From: Buxus sempervirens
Lineage: Eukaryota > Streptophyta > Magnoliopsida > Buxales > Buxaceae
Length of the DNA stretch: 64,000 nucleotides
Assembly: GCA_947561395.2 (NCBI GenBank)
Contig: OX387190.1
Location: 11,650,858 to 11,714,857, forward strand
Direction: 5' to 3'
Shown here piece by piece: positions 1 through 11,409 of this stretch (position 1 is its first letter; each line of letters opens with the position of its first letter). Under the pieces are notes generated by a model that saw nothing but the letters and a program-made list of their open reading frames with translations, ran no database searches and was not told the DNA's origin. Made by a program: the position numbers and the translations under genes.

Positions 1-710
1 GCACACCGGGCGCACTTTTCGTGCGTGCCTCGGGACATTCGGAGTCGCCACTGCCTGAGAGGTGCAGGCAGACATGGTGTTTGCCCTATCCGGGTCTAAG
101 TCTGGTCTGCGGCTTATTAGAGATCTAGCTAAGTCCTCGGTTACGTCCGGGGAAGCCCTAAGACACCCCAGCCCGCCCCGTCGGTTTGACGGGTCCCTCG
201 GGTCTCCCTGGTTTTTGAGTCAGTCTCACCCTTCCTAGACCAACATGCTGTCCATTGGGTCTGGCGGGGCCCTCTGAAGGTGTGGGTCCCCTTTAGCTTG
301 ATTTTATCTTTTTATTTAGTGAAGTGGGTCGGATTCGGGTCCCATTGGAAGACCCGTGGGTTGCCATGATTGGGCCTTGGGCCCAATTGGGTTATTGGAT
401 AACCCATTTGGTTATTTATTGAAGCTTTATTTATTTACAATTCATTTGGGCTTAAAGGGCTTGGAATGGGCCCATTAGCCAAGGGTCAAGGGGCCTGGGC
501 CTGTTTATTGAAAACAGGCCTGGTTTGGGCTGGTCTAAGGTGGACCACTCATGTGGGCCAAAAGGGGGTCTTGGTGGGCCCATTTGGGCCCACGGTCCAA
601 TGATGGGCTTAAGATAGCCCAAACAGTTTAAGGAATTGGTTCGGGCCAGTTCGGGTCGGAATAGATCCAACCGGGCCGAAAAATTACATTTTTTATGTTA
701 CTTTACATGT

Positions 711-790
711 GCCCGTATTTTCTATACGGTCCACCCTTGCCCGTGAATGGAATCCGGTTTGGGCTTGCCCGTGAAGCAAACATGGTCCAG
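711..790. repeat. Downstream dyad cluster of LTR A1
   Basis: Inverted motifs with the core GCCCGTA/TACGG, including 711-732, and shorter GCCCGTG half-sites near 739 and 770. It lies about 0.8-0.9 kb downstream of the A1 TATA box and repeats the core used by the upstream cluster. Confidence 0.65.
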
Positions 791-1600
791 ACTGGACCGT
801 TCTGAGTTTACGGGCGCCTCCAGTTTTGCATATTTGGTGCCGGCTCTTCCTGGGATCAGTTCCGTGGCCTCTTTGGAACTTTCTGCAACTTCAGTGGTAG
901 TTCTGGTGCCTTCAATCACAGCACATTTGCTTCATTTGCCTCTTCGAGTCTTCTTTTGGTCCTTAATATCTTGTAATGAAACAAAGTTCCCTTCTTCATT
1001 TTTGCTGATTCATCTTTTAGTTACTTTCAATGAAAAGGGAGGGTGAGATGAAGATTACATGGGATAAGTTTGTGGGGACATATTCCCCTTTATATTGGCA
1101 AGTGAAACCAAATGAAATATGTTGGTTTCCATATTCTTTGGTTCGATTCACTTCTCTATTCTCCTTCTTTTTCATAAAGAAACTTTCATTCATATAAAAG
1201 AACTTCAACAAAAGTGAAGCAAATGGGTTAGTAGCAAAGTAATGAGAAAAATTGTTTAAAGGAGACAATTCACATGTATATATATTGAAAAAGAAGATGT
1301 TAAAAGGGTTACCACAATGTTACTCCTTTAATTTGATGATGTAGTGGTTCTCGGAAGATTCCGGCAGCGCTTCCGCGTCCTTCAAATTTTGTTAGGACGA
1401 AATGGGAAGAGGTGGGGAAGGTAGTTTATGCATGGAGGTAGGAAATGAAGAGTTTTAAGCATACAAGGGCATTTTGGGTACTAAAGGAGGCTTGGGTATT
1501 GGGATGGCAGTAATTTGGCAGGGGTTAGCCGTGGTTAACATACAGACAGAGAGGGGAGAGGCCAAGGAGAAGGCTTGTCTCAAATGGGGGGGAGGCCTCT

Positions 1601-1610
1601 CTATTTATAG
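1601..1610 (-). promoter_or_regulatory. TATA box of LTR A1
   Basis: The minus strand reads CTATAAATAG followed by AGAGAGGCC. The same block occurs in the intact family A LTRs at 29146-29155 and 39346-39355. Confidence 0.7.
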
Positions 1611-1624
1611 GCAAAAAGGGGCGT

Positions 1625-1838
1625 GCCCGTATTTGAAGTACGGGCGTGCCTTGCCCGTTCTTCAAGTACGGGCGTGCCTTGCCCGTAATTCAAATACGGG
1701 CGAAAAACGCACATTTGCAAATCTCGCAGAATCAGCCGTACGGGATGCGTGTCTCGCCGTACAGCAACGCGTGTCTTCTTCCAGAAGCTTGCCCGTATTT
1801 GAAATACGGGCATGCCGTGCCCGTAATTGAAATACGGT
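1625..1838. repeat. Upstream dyad cluster of LTR A1
   Basis: Five 20-21 bp inverted repeats with arms of the type GCCCGTATTT/AAATACGGGC at 1625-1645, 1653-1673, 1681-1701, 1791-1811 and 1819-1838. The centres read GAA or CAA. The cluster starts about 15 bp upstream of the TATA box. Confidence 0.8.
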
Positions 1839-2387
1839 CCAGCACGTTTTTAAAATGTTCGGATTTCAAACCTTTATTCAATTTGGTTTTTTTGCAAGAT
1901 TTCGTCCGATTTCTTTGATTATTTTATTGAAAAGCGAGATTCCTTTTATTAAAATATTATTAAACACATTTATCTTATTTATTTTATTGGTTTATTGCAT
2001 TTTTGCTGCCTTTTTGCCACATGGGCAGTTTTCTGAAATTTCAACTGCTCACAACTTCTTCGTCCGGTGTCCGATTTCAGCAAACTTAATGTCGTTGGAA
2101 CCGGCTCGGAATCACCTATCCACTGGGATCAAGTTTGGCAGTTGAATTGGGGTCGAGCAAAAAGTCAACTTTTCGCTCCCCAAAAGTTTGACCAGCTCAT
2201 AACTTTCTCATCCGGACTCCGATTCCAACAAATTCAGTTGCATTGGAACCGTGTCGAAATGCTCTTTTCAATGAGATGAAGTTTGATGGCCAAATTTACT
2301 TGAATCAAAAAGTCAATTTTTTGACCCCCGCAGGGTTTGACTTTTCATTTTTCTTTATTTTGGGGGTGCAAAAATCAGGTGTCTACA

Positions 2388-2642
2388 CTGGGCTTTGTCC
2401 GATTCCACTGTCTCATCCCTGATCAGTATAGGTTCAGGGGTGGGTTCATAGATGGGTTCAGGAATAGTTTGAATTGGAGGTGGAATGTTGGTTTGAGGTG
2501 GAGGTGCTTGGTTCTAGGCTTGCACTTGTTGGGCCTGCACCGACAGTATGTTTTCTAGCATTCGGGCTAGTCCTGCCACTTGCTCCTGTAGCAAGACAAT
2601 ATCTGGGTGAGGAGCATCAACTTCAGTCTCAATGGGATTCAT
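2388..2642 (-). pseudogene. Tat/Ogre-type gag, N-terminal fragment
   Basis: Minus-strand frame starting at ATG 2642 (MNPIETEVDAPH...), with a Leu-rich helix (VAGLARMLENIL) and then a proline-rich stretch (APPPQTNIPPP). The same order, a short acidic start, a helix and then a Pro-rich linker, opens the intact gag at 33656. One in-frame TAG near 2511-2513 breaks it, and it is cut at 2388 by LTR A1. The sequence just 5' of the ATG resembles the segment before the 33656 ATG, including a pyrimidine-rich CTTTTTGCCAAG that could be a splice acceptor. The rest of gag, if present, lies left of the window. Confidence 0.65.
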
Positions 2643-2894
2643 GGCGCAAGCTCTTGATCTGGTTACAGGAGCTATGATTGCAATTGTATTAGTACTTGGC
2701 AAAAAGATAAAGGAAAAATATCAGTGTCCATTTAATCTCATTCACATGCCTAGGAATGCCTATGTGCAGGCTGGGTGAACACGAGTTTGGATTTTGTTTC
2801 TTTATTTGCTTCTTTATTTATTTATTTATTTTTTTTAGAATTGTTGGAATATTCTATGGCTTCCAATAGGTTCCACAAAAAGAGAAAAGGATCT

Positions 2895-3245
2895 GAAATT
2901 CAAAGGCTTTCAGAGGCCCAAGGAAAAATCTGAAATATAAAGGCTTTCAGAGGCCCAAAGGAAAAAGATCTGAAATTCAAAGGCTTTCAGAGGCCCGAGG
3001 ATTTTTGATAAAAAGTCTGAAATTCAAAGGCTTTCAGAGGCCCAAGGAGTTTTGAGAAAAAGTCTGAAATTCAAAGGCTTTCAAAGGCCCAAGGAGTTTT
3101 GAGAAAAAGTTTGAATTTCAAAGGCTTTCAGAGGCCCAAAGGATTTTTGAGGAGAAGTCTGAAATTCAAAGGCTTTCAGAGGCCCAAAGGATTTTTGAGG
3201 AAAAGTCTGAAATTCAAAGGCTTTTAGAGGCCTAAAGGATTTTTT
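2895..3245 (-). repeat. Leader tandem array, eight copies of about 47 bp
   Basis: Eight copies of AGGCTTTCAGAGGCC (slightly varied) begin near 2903, 2941, 2981, 3028, 3075, 3122, 3169 and 3218, separated by TCTGAAATTCAA and A/G-rich spacers. On the minus strand each unit can pair CTGAAA with TTTCAG around a loop of about nine bases. The array lies just upstream of gag, as does the unrelated array at 32695-33420. Confidence 0.85.
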
Positions 3246-3990
3246 CTCACATATTTATTTATTTATTTATTTTTTGAAGCATTTTATTCAAACTCATTTC
3301 CCTTTATTACTATTTAAGGTTAAAGGAACAAGATTTAGTGGGAAAAACTGATTAAAATTGAATTTTCTGCTAAGACTGCATACACAGTACGGTCCAGCCC
3401 TTCCCGTATTCAAATTACGAGCAAGCCGTGACCGTATGGAAAACACGGGCGAGCCCAGCCCGTATAACCAATACGGGTGAGCCCAGCCCATGTACTAAAT
3501 GCGGTTTTACGGAGCTCTTTTATGTTTTCCCAGTTTTTACATGATTTGATCACTTTGATTGCTCATCCAAACATACGGTTCACCCATTGCAAAGCTTCTA
3601 AACTGTCCCAAAGTGGACTTTGGCCTATTTGCAAAAATACATATTTAGGGGGGCACAAGTACCCTCCAAATTGACACCATATTCAGGGGTATAGTACCCT
3701 TGGGTTGCCTCTTGTATGAACATTGGGTAGGATTGATTCTAAACAGAGGTAGAAACTCTTCCTATGGGCTACACAAATTTTAGAAAACATGCATATTTGG
3801 GACCAATTTTACCCCAAATGATGGACACCATGACACCCCCATGACATGAAAATAATGCAAAAATTAAGGTTACCTTGTTACCTTCAATATGGCATCCGCA
3901 TTATGCCTTGGCTTGCGAACCATGCAAACGGCCTTCCCACAATTACAAACCCATATCCCCACGTAATTGTGTACTTTAGCCAAAAACGTG
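3246..3990 (-). other. Element leader, gag-proximal segment, with dyads
   Basis: Non-coding leader of the minus-strand element. A dyad cluster at about 3388-3490 has CCCGTA/TACGG cores like those at 9148-9255 in this element's own LTR. Nothing else is recognisable. It ends in ACGTG, the TSD of solo LTR A2. Confidence 0.55.
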
Positions 3991-5010
3991 TGTGCGCACC
4001 CGATTTCGGTCGCACGACGAGGCGCACGCAAAGCGATGCGTGCCTCGGGATTTGTTTGGAGTCGCCACTGCCTGATGGGGTGCAAGCAGACACCTGGGTG
4101 CCTAAGTTTATCTATTTGGTCTGCGGCTTTGAGATTCTAAGTAGATTCTCGGTTGCGGTCTGGGGAAGTCCGTAGACACCCCAGTCCACCCCGTCACGTG
4201 ACGGGTCCCATAAGTTTCCTTGGTTTGAGTCAACTTTGGTCTCTCACTCACCCGATTCCTATTCCAGCATGTGATTTGATTAAGTCTGGCAGGACCGCCA
4301 AAGTGGTGTGGGTCCCTTTACTTAGTTTTATCTTTCCTAGCTTAAAGTGGTGTGAGTCTGATTGGGCGGGCCCCGTTGGAAGGCCCGCGGATTCCTTGGT
4401 GGGCTTGGTTGCACCCACGTGTCCCTTGGTGAGCCTCAGTCTAGCCTGAGAGGCCCTTTGGGCTTCGGTTCAAGTGAATTGATTTTATTTAAATTCCAAG
4501 TTTGATTAAATTTGATTTCCATGAAAAAGATGAGTCTGGGTTGCTTTGTGGGCCCGTGAGTGGGCCACACAGGGGGTTGCCAAGTGATTTCAGATTATCT
4601 TGATTAGCCTTTGCAAAAATGGGCCAAGCATTGGGCTTGAAAGCCCAAGACTTCTTGGGTTAGGGTTTTGACACCCTAACCTTGGTTTAATGGGCTTAGT
4701 GGGCCTGACAGGCCCTGCCCGTGGTCTCGGCCAAACCACAACCTACTTTTGAGCATGCATGGCCCAAACAGGGCTTGGGTGGGCCTCAAATGGTCCGGCC
4801 CACTCAAATCTTTCATTTATCTTAGTTAAGCATGAATGAGTTGGTCGGCCCTGTTGGAAGGCCCACCGGGAATCAATTTGGACCGGGTCGGTCCATGGCC
4901 CATTTTGGGTTTTCGGGTGACCCGGAAACCCTACTGGTTCGCCCAGAGTTGATCAAACAAACCAAAATATTGCACAAAATCATAAAAATGGCAAAAAAAG
5001 AATTCTGGCA

Positions 5011-5117
5011 GTGTAGCCGGCCTGAGATACCGGTTACACACAGGTCTCTGTGTATCCGACATCTATTACCGGCTACACAGGAGCTTCAGTTGATCCGGCC
5101 TGAGTTGCCGGATCAAC
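5011..5117. repeat. Downstream dyad cluster of LTR A2
   Basis: Three dyads: 5011-5039 (GTGTAGCCGG / CCGGTTACAC), 5050-5078 (GTGTATCCG... / CCGGCTACAC) and 5089-5117 (GTTGATCCGG / CCGGATCAAC, perfect 10-bp arms, loop CCTGAGTTG). The core ATCCGG and the loop match the upstream cluster at 6021-6267, not the CCCGTA core of other family A copies. Confidence 0.8.
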
Positions 5118-6000
5118 CTGCAGAAACCAAATTTTCGGATTTCTGCAAAGGGGTTGGGTTTTTAAGCCTCCCAGGGTGTTCCAGAGGTTGTGTGGGCTCC
5201 TGTGTGAGCCCACATTGGTTCGGGTGATGAGGAATCACCTCATCTTGGTCACTCTTCGAGGTTCCTTAACAAGGACAAAGGGGAAAATGGAGGGGGCTTC
5301 CCCCTTTGATCATTCCCTTGGGTAGAAACCAGCAGGGGAACAGAGGTCATGTGCCTCTGTTCCGGTTGTTCACGGCCACAAACGGCAACCCAACATGCAT
5401 GGTCACAACAATGCTCATGTACACGAAAGTAAAAAAAAGAAACAAATGCATCACATGCTGCTCAAACCACAGCCATGCAAGACCGAATCACGCCTAGCTA
5501 AAAAAAGGTGTCTACAGAAGGGAATAGGGGGGTTACATGGGATCATAACATGAGGAAACATGCTTCCTCTTAAGATACCAAACACATGTCAAAACAGTGG
5601 CAAGAAGAGAATAACACATGCTAACATACCATGAAGACAAATTTATGCTAAGGAAGAAAGCAAGCTGGGCAAACTCTTTAGAAAATTCTCATTTTAATAT
5701 ATGTACAATAAAATGTGAGGAGGAATCTTACCTGGGGGTTCTTGAACCCCGGAGTTGTGTAGAGAACTTCCTTGAAGCCGGAATAGTTGCTGGAACAGTC
5801 CCTCCAAGCACCAACAGCAAACTCTCCTTCTTCCCTTGAGGTTTAAAGTGGACAAGATGAGGGAGAAGGTCAAGGATGGTTTTTAGGTTTGAGGGAGCAA
5901 GAGAAGGTTAAAGTGGGAGATTTCGGTCCAGGTGCAGTGGGGAAGGAAGGGTGGAAACCAAGCAAAATCAATCCAACCCCGGAAATGAGCTGCTGGTTTG

Positions 6001-6010
6001 CTATTTATAG
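6001..6010 (-). promoter_or_regulatory. TATA box of LTR A2
   Basis: Minus strand CTATAAATAG, placed between the upstream dyad cluster and the splice-donor-like site as in the other family A LTRs. Confidence 0.65.
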
Positions 6011-6020
6011 AAAACTTAAT

Positions 6021-6267
6021 GTATCCGGCAACTCAGGCCGGATACACTAAGAACTTCCCTTATCCAGCCTTCATGGCCGGATATACTAAGGCTCTTTTGT
6101 ATCCGGTCTCCAAGTCCGGATACAAAACATAATCATTTGAAAATTAAATGCCGCTGCGAATTTGTCGGGCGATCGGCGCGGATCTCGCGCGAAAATCTTC
6201 TTGTATCCAGTCTTCAAGTCCGGTCATGAAGGGTAGCTAGTGTATCCGGTATATTTGACCGGATACA
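6021..6267. repeat. Upstream dyad cluster of LTR A2
   Basis: Dyads at 6021-6045 (GTATCCGG / CCGGATAC, spacer CAACTCAGG), 6061-6085 (decayed), 6097-6125 (TTGTATCCGG / CCGGATACAA), about 6201-6230 (decayed) and 6241-6267 (TGTATCCGGT / ACCGGATACA). The cluster starts about 10 bp upstream of the TATA box. Confidence 0.82.
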
Positions 6268-6818
6268 AATCGAAAAATTACGGATTTGCCCTTCGACTTG
6301 ATCGATTCGACCGATTTGACACTTTTGGATATCTACGGATCGCCCGTACGAATTTTTGATATTTAAGATTTAGTCCCTGAGATATTTTGCTGCGTTGGCT
6401 GCCACGTGTGCAGTTACTGCGCCACGCGTGCAGTTTCTGGTTTTTGCTACTCGGAAACTTCGACAGATCATATCTCCTTCATCCGGACTCCGATTTGAGC
6501 AAACTCAATTGCGTTAGGCTCGTATCGGAGCCATCTATCCAATGACATTGGGCTAAGCACTTGGCACGGGGTTCGAGGAAAAGTCAACTTTCGGCTCATC
6601 CTCAAGTTTGACCGGCCCGCAGAACCTTCATCCGAACTCCGATTCCAGCAAACTCAGTTGCGTTGGACTCGTGTCGGGATTCTCTATACAATGGGATAAA
6701 TCAAGGTGGCCCATTATCACTTGGTCAAAAGGTCAAATTTCGACCCCTCAGGGTTTGACTTTTTAGCTGGGTTTTACATTTTCAGCACTTCCAGGGGTGC
6801 AAAAATAAGGTGCTTACA

Positions 6819-7535
6819 ACGTGTATCTCCACCTTTAAGCGTAGGGGTTTTGGGTTTGGCTTAATGGCAACTTAGCACTCAAGCCTAGTGATGACCAGAA
6901 TCGAATCACAGATCCACGTTATCATCACATCATTGGCCCAAAGTTCTAAGGTGAATGTTTTCACTTTCGCTTTCCGAAGTATCGACCTCGTTACGCCAAG
7001 CTACACACATTCGGGTTCAAATTCCTATAGGTTATGGGTAGGCTGTGTAAAAAATAAAATGTGCACAGTGCATTGTAAAAATTGGGTGCATTCACAACGT
7101 CCCAAACCGTTGCCACTCTTTTCGTAGCCATGCATATACAAACTAAGGCATAATAGGAAAGCATATATAAAGTAAACAAATACACAAAGTAGTCCCTATA
7201 GCACCTAAAACATGCTCATAAAAATCATCCAATCATGCAAACATCTGATCATGTTATACACCAAAAAATCACCATGGAGATCATGCTGAAAATTAAAACA
7301 TGCTATTATAAAAATATAGCAAGAAATAAACATGGTTCAGCAAAACGAACCTCCCCTACGCATGTTTCTAGAAACAATCCTATAAATCAAAATTAAGCAT
7401 GTTTCTACCCCCATGAATTCTTAAGCAATAATTCAGATTTAAAACATACCAAGCATGCTCAAGATCACAAAATAGCAAGCAAATCCAAAAATATCAAAAA
7501 CATGAACTAAAACACCAAAAGGCTCAAATCCTCAA
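6819..7535 (-). other. Element leader, PBS-proximal segment
   Basis: Continuation of the minus-strand leader across the A2 insertion. AT-rich, without a coding frame I can support. Confidence 0.5.
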
Positions 7536-7556
7536 GTCCCCAGCGGAGTCGCCAGT
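7536..7556 (-). promoter_or_regulatory. tRNA primer-binding site
   Basis: Minus strand TGGCGACTCCGCTGGGGACT, separated from the LTR end by two bases. It closely matches TGGCGACTCTGCTGGGGA at 30834-30851. A TGGCGACTC... PBS is typical of Tat/Ogre elements; the exact tRNA (often given as Arg) is from memory. Confidence 0.75.
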
Positions 7557-9354
7557 TGTGAGACATGGGAAAAAATCAATTCATTGACTGACTGATCATC
7601 ACGCGGGATTGGTTAAAAACACTAGAGTCCCCACCATTCTGTTTAGGTGTGAATGGGCACCAAAATATCAAATAAGCTCAAAAAGGCAAATTTAGGGTAA
7701 AAATAACCCTCCTAAAAAAACAACCAGAGATGGGTAAGGGGATTAGGTTATGAATAGGGGAAGGTGTTAGGCACCCCTATTCATCCACACAAGGTGGTTG
7801 CCAGGCATTGTTCATGTTAAAATAAAGGAAAAAGGCTTGCTATAAAAATCATGAAAAATCACAAAAAAAGACAAAAATGTATGGTTTTTTCATACGAATA
7901 GCCTGATTGATCCAGAACTTTCAAATATGATCATACCATTCCTAGGGTTTCATGATTAAAACAAAATTGAGATAAAATCAATTTAAAGTGAAAACTTCAA
8001 AATCTGGTTTCAAGTTAAATTCTAGAAATCTAGAAAAATATGATTTTTATAAAATATTGCAAAATTAAACTCGAACATTCTAGGACATAGATATAGCCCA
8101 AATTTCACATTAAATCAAAAAATCAAAACCAAAAATACCCACATTGATGAAGAACATCAAAAGGGGGGAACTTAGACCGTAGGTCTTCTCTCAATAATGA
8201 AAAACGATTTAAAATTCATATCATGAAACCCTAGAAGTTATTTTCAGGCTTCTGGATCCAGATCTACCATATTGATCATGATAAATCTAGGATCTTAGCC
8301 TAATATCACAAACATCACGAAAACAGTGCTGTAGGTGCAAAAGTGGTGAAAATCTCAATTTTTGGAGAAAAAGAGGATTTCATGCTATAAACATCATAAT
8401 CATCATAGATTCATTCATATTCAACATAAAAACCATTAAACATGATCAGGATATCCAAAGCAGCCATATCTCACAAATTAAAGCACATTGGGGTCTACCC
8501 TACGGATCCACCTGTTCTCGTTTCCCCTAGCTCTCTCTTTACGTTTTATGGCTAGAGAGGATTCTTGAGGTACTTGGAGATAGGTTTGGTGATACAAATA
8601 CAATCAGAGGCCTTATTCTAGAAAAAAAGGAGAAAAACAGATATAGGGTTCTATTCTAGGGATCCACCTGTTCCCCTTTCCCCTAGCTCTCTCTTCACGT
8701 TTTACGGCTAGAGAGACTCTTGAGGTACTTAGAGACAAGTTTAGGAATACAGGTACAAAAGATGGCCTTATTCTACAACAATAGAGAAGATCCTATTACT
8801 TCTAGAATTGAAGACAGAAAATAAAAAGGGAAAAGGGACTTACCTGGATTGAGCAAGCAGAGCAGCAGAGATTCCTTTCTTCTCTTGGAGCTCCTTGGAC
8901 TTCAAATTTTCGTGGCCTTTTGCTTGAGGAAAGGCCCTCTATTTATAGGCAAACACAGGGGTATGGTTGGTCCAAGGTTTGGCAAGATAGAGTTTCAGTT
9001 TGAGTTAAACACAAGATCATGCCAATCCTTTATCCACAAAGATATTTCGAACGAATAAAAGATATAATTCACTCATTTAAAGGGATATTGGACTAAAGAT
9101 AAGGCTCAGAAATCAAGAGAAGAATAAAACTCGCACGATTCTAATGTGCCCGTAAATGATTTACGGTCCAATGGTGTCCGTATATGTATTACGGGCGTTG
9201 TGTGCCCGTATATAAAATTCGGGCGCGCTTAGCCTGTAGATACAATACGGGCAAGGCTTAAATTATTGATTTTCATGCATTTTTGGCCTGTTTTAAATTC
9301 CAATTACATGTTTTCATAATTTTCTCATTTTTAGTGCAATTTGGGGTGTCTACA
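7557..9354 (-). mobile_element. 5' LTR of the minus-strand Tat/Ogre-like element
   Basis: Plus-strand termini TGTGAGACATGG...GGGGTGTCTACA, adjacent to a PBS. On the minus strand: CCCGTA-type dyads at 9148-9255, a TATA box at 8941-8948 (CTATAAAT), a leader of about 100 bp and a strong donor CCAG|GTAAGT at 8842-8843. A tandem duplication of about 155 bp (about 8494-8640 and 8650-8790, each with GGATCCACCTGTTC and CTAGCTCTCTCTT) lies in the putative intron. It is 1.8 kb long, shorter than the other family A LTRs. Confidence 0.82.
9148..9255. repeat. Upstream dyad cluster of the 7557-9354 LTR
   Basis: Four decayed GCCCGTA.../...TACGGGC dyads, about 200-310 bp upstream of the minus-strand TATA box at 8941-8948. 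Confidence 0.65.
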
Positions 9355-10671
9355 CATGCACATAAAAAATATCAGCACTTGAAACATTAGTATAAGAACC
9401 TAATAAAACAGAAAAAGACAAACATTAGGTTATTAATCATGCTAATGAAAGAGGAAGTTTACATGAGTTTTGGAAAACCCAAAAGTCCAAGTAAAATGGC
9501 TTTCAGCAATATCAAGCAATGATCAACTACCGGGAGCACAAGCAGGGTTTCATTCAACCAATCCCAATATGAATTTGTGGGCAAAATTTTGTTCTGCCAC
9601 AGTAAGATAGCAAAAGGGTGCGTAAAGTGGGTGCCAAGACGGTGGATGTGTGCAAAGGCTCAGACACAATAAAATAGAAACTTTTATTTCATCCATCCAA
9701 AGCTTCAATGAAGACTTGAGCTGAAAGATAAAGGAAAGAGGCAATACAGTTGATGCCCAGCCATGCTCCCACATGTAAGTTGAAAATTTTAGAACCCATG
9801 GTGTCGCCTCTTCCACATTCAACCCCGCCCCAAGGTGTCATATACATGCCTTTCTCATTTGCATCAATCTCTCACCCCAACCCATCCCAAAAATACCATA
9901 ACATACATCCTCATGATTACAAATAATTTAAAAAGTAGAATTAGTGCACAATGCATCAAAATAATATTATTTAATGAATTAAAAAACACATTGAAGAAGG
10001 AATTGAGTGGGTACTATTAACACAAGACATGCCCAGAAAATGGGGTTTCAGCCACTTCTTTTAGGATTTTTGATAATTTTTAGTGGGTGCAAAAATTAGG
10101 TGCTTACAATGTTCTTTGCATGAGGTGCAACAACAGGAGCATGATCTCATCAAGAAAACAAAAACAGAAAGAAAACAAAGACTCAATAATGCTATAACTT
10201 TTGAGGTGCTAATATGTAATTACTATGTATGTGCAGTAAATTATGACACCAGAAAGGAGAAGTGTCAGAAACATGCATCTGAAAGGTTCCTTGCCTTTGA
10301 TTTTAATATGGAAGCTTAGAAACAATTTCCCCGGTATGAAAGACACTATGCTATGGTCTGATGACCCAATGATAATGTCTGACAAGTCATCTCCAAAATC
10401 ACAAATCCTTCACAAATTGTAACATCTTACATATGATAGAAAAATATGTTGATCAACCACGTGATGGACAAATCCCTAATATCTGTCATCCAATCACACT
10501 TGATGAGATATATATTCCTCTTTTCCTTTCTATTTTTTATTTATTTAATTTTTTAGAATTAATATTTCTTCCAATATCTTCAACATATTTATAGTTAGGA
10601 CAGCCCATTTCACATTTGAATCTCCGATCTAAACATCTTAGCGATTAGAAACAAATTTAGCCCGAAATGTT

Positions 10672-10909
10672 TTTATTTTATTTTGGAACTCAAGATATCT
10701 AAGCCCATTTACGCTCAACATACAAATCCCTGAGGGCCCATGCAAGACCCTGCAAGTCACATGGTCCAGGTAAGTCTAAAGCCCATAGACCTTATGCAGG
10801 TGGTCCTAGGAGATTTGCCCAAGAGAGTCCGAACTTGAGACCTTAGAGGGAGCATACCTCCGGGCCCTGGTCTTGACCAGCAGGCCAACCCGCTGGAGTT
10901 AAACTTAAC
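10672..10909 (-). mobile_element. tRNA-derived SINE, copy 1
   Basis: On the minus strand a Pol III-like A box (GTTGGCCTGCTGGTC) precedes a B box (AGTTCGGACTC), then a tail shared with copy 2 at 12397-12636 (GGTCTATGGGCTTTAGACTT, TCTTGCATGGGCCCTC), ending in an A-rich run. Flanks CCGAAATGTTTT and CCCAAATATTGTTTT look like a decayed TSD. Confidence 0.7.
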
Positions 10910-11409
10910 CCCAAATATTGTTTTCCTCTACTCGTTTATTTTTCTCTAGTTCTTAGCTCAAAACATAGAGGCAAGCAAGCAATAACTACTTGGTTGATTA
11001 AAGCTTGGAGGAGATTCAAGCTTTACGGTGGAGTTACCTGTGACTTGGATTTGAGTTCCCACGTTGATAAAGAGAAACAACAAATAAAAATATAAAAAGA
11101 ATAAGAAGAAAAATCTGCTAGGTCATCACAATTAACGCCTCTACAATAAGCTTTTTACACTTTCCAGTTTGGAGGTAGTCTGGAATCCAATCAACATGAA
11201 GGTAATGATTATATTCTTTATAATAAGGATGGAGAAAAACTCATCAATTTATTCACTGATCGATGGTTAATGTAAAGTTTCTTCTCGTCCAACTCTCCCC
11301 GGTCTCAATCCAAAAGGTTTTACCCAAAGTAGCTTAGGTTAGGGGTTCTGAATAAGTAATGAAAGAATTAAAATCAACAACTTCCACCAATCTACTTTCA
11401 TTTAGAAAA

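Larger units (their letters stand above)
1..2387 (-). mobile_element. Family A (Tat/Ogre-like) LTR, copy A1, nearly complete
   Basis: On the minus strand it begins TGTAGACACCTGATTTTTGC at 2387 and runs leftward to a U5 end resembling that of the intact family A element at 28391-41030. The left terminus lies at or just outside base 1. It holds a TATA box at 1601-1610, dyad clusters on both sides of it, a candidate splice donor near 1311 and a GGCCCA-rich U5 at about 340-620. It interrupts a gag fragment at 2388. It is either a solo LTR or one end of an element to the left; the TSD cannot be checked in this window. Confidence 0.85.
3991..6818 (-). mobile_element. Family A solo LTR, copy A2
   Basis: Plus-strand termini are TGTGCGCACC...TGCTTACA. 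The 5-bp TSD ACGTG is perfect (3986-3990 and 6819-6823). No internal region remains, which fits LTR-LTR recombination. In minus orientation it has dyads at 6021-6267, a TATA box at 6001-6010, a splice-donor-like CCCCCAG|GTAAGATT at 5730-5731, a second dyad cluster at 5011-5117 and a U5 rich in TGGGCC. A TGTAGACACC-like sequence near 5516 is internal and has no matching TSD. Confidence 0.92.
2388..9354 (-). mobile_element. Tat/Ogre-like Ty3/gypsy element, 5' part, with nested LTR
   Basis: From right to left on the minus strand: 5' LTR (9354 to 7557), PBS (7556-7536), long leader (7535 to 6819 and 3990 to 3246, split by solo LTR A2), tandem array (about 3245 to 2895) and gag start (2642 to 2388). 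No pol is in the window. The order matches the gag-only element at 28391-41030. The left end is interrupted by LTR A1, so its TSD cannot be tested. Confidence 0.75.

Noticed and set aside
2895-3245. CRISPR-like repeat array (also 32695-33420)
   Set aside because: Eukaryotic LTR element context, imperfect units, and spacers that are themselves repeated.
5505-5525. LTR end inside solo LTR A2 (GGTGTCTACA)
   Set aside because: No partner terminus or TSD; A2 termini with a perfect TSD enclose it.
9550-9822. 90-aa minus-strand frame starting MNVEEATPW
   Set aside because: No recognisable domain, repeat context or splice structure; length not unusual for chance.
10672-10909. tRNA gene
   Set aside because: A and B box-like motifs are present, but no cloverleaf follows, and the tail is shared with a second copy flanked by TSDs, so it is a SINE.
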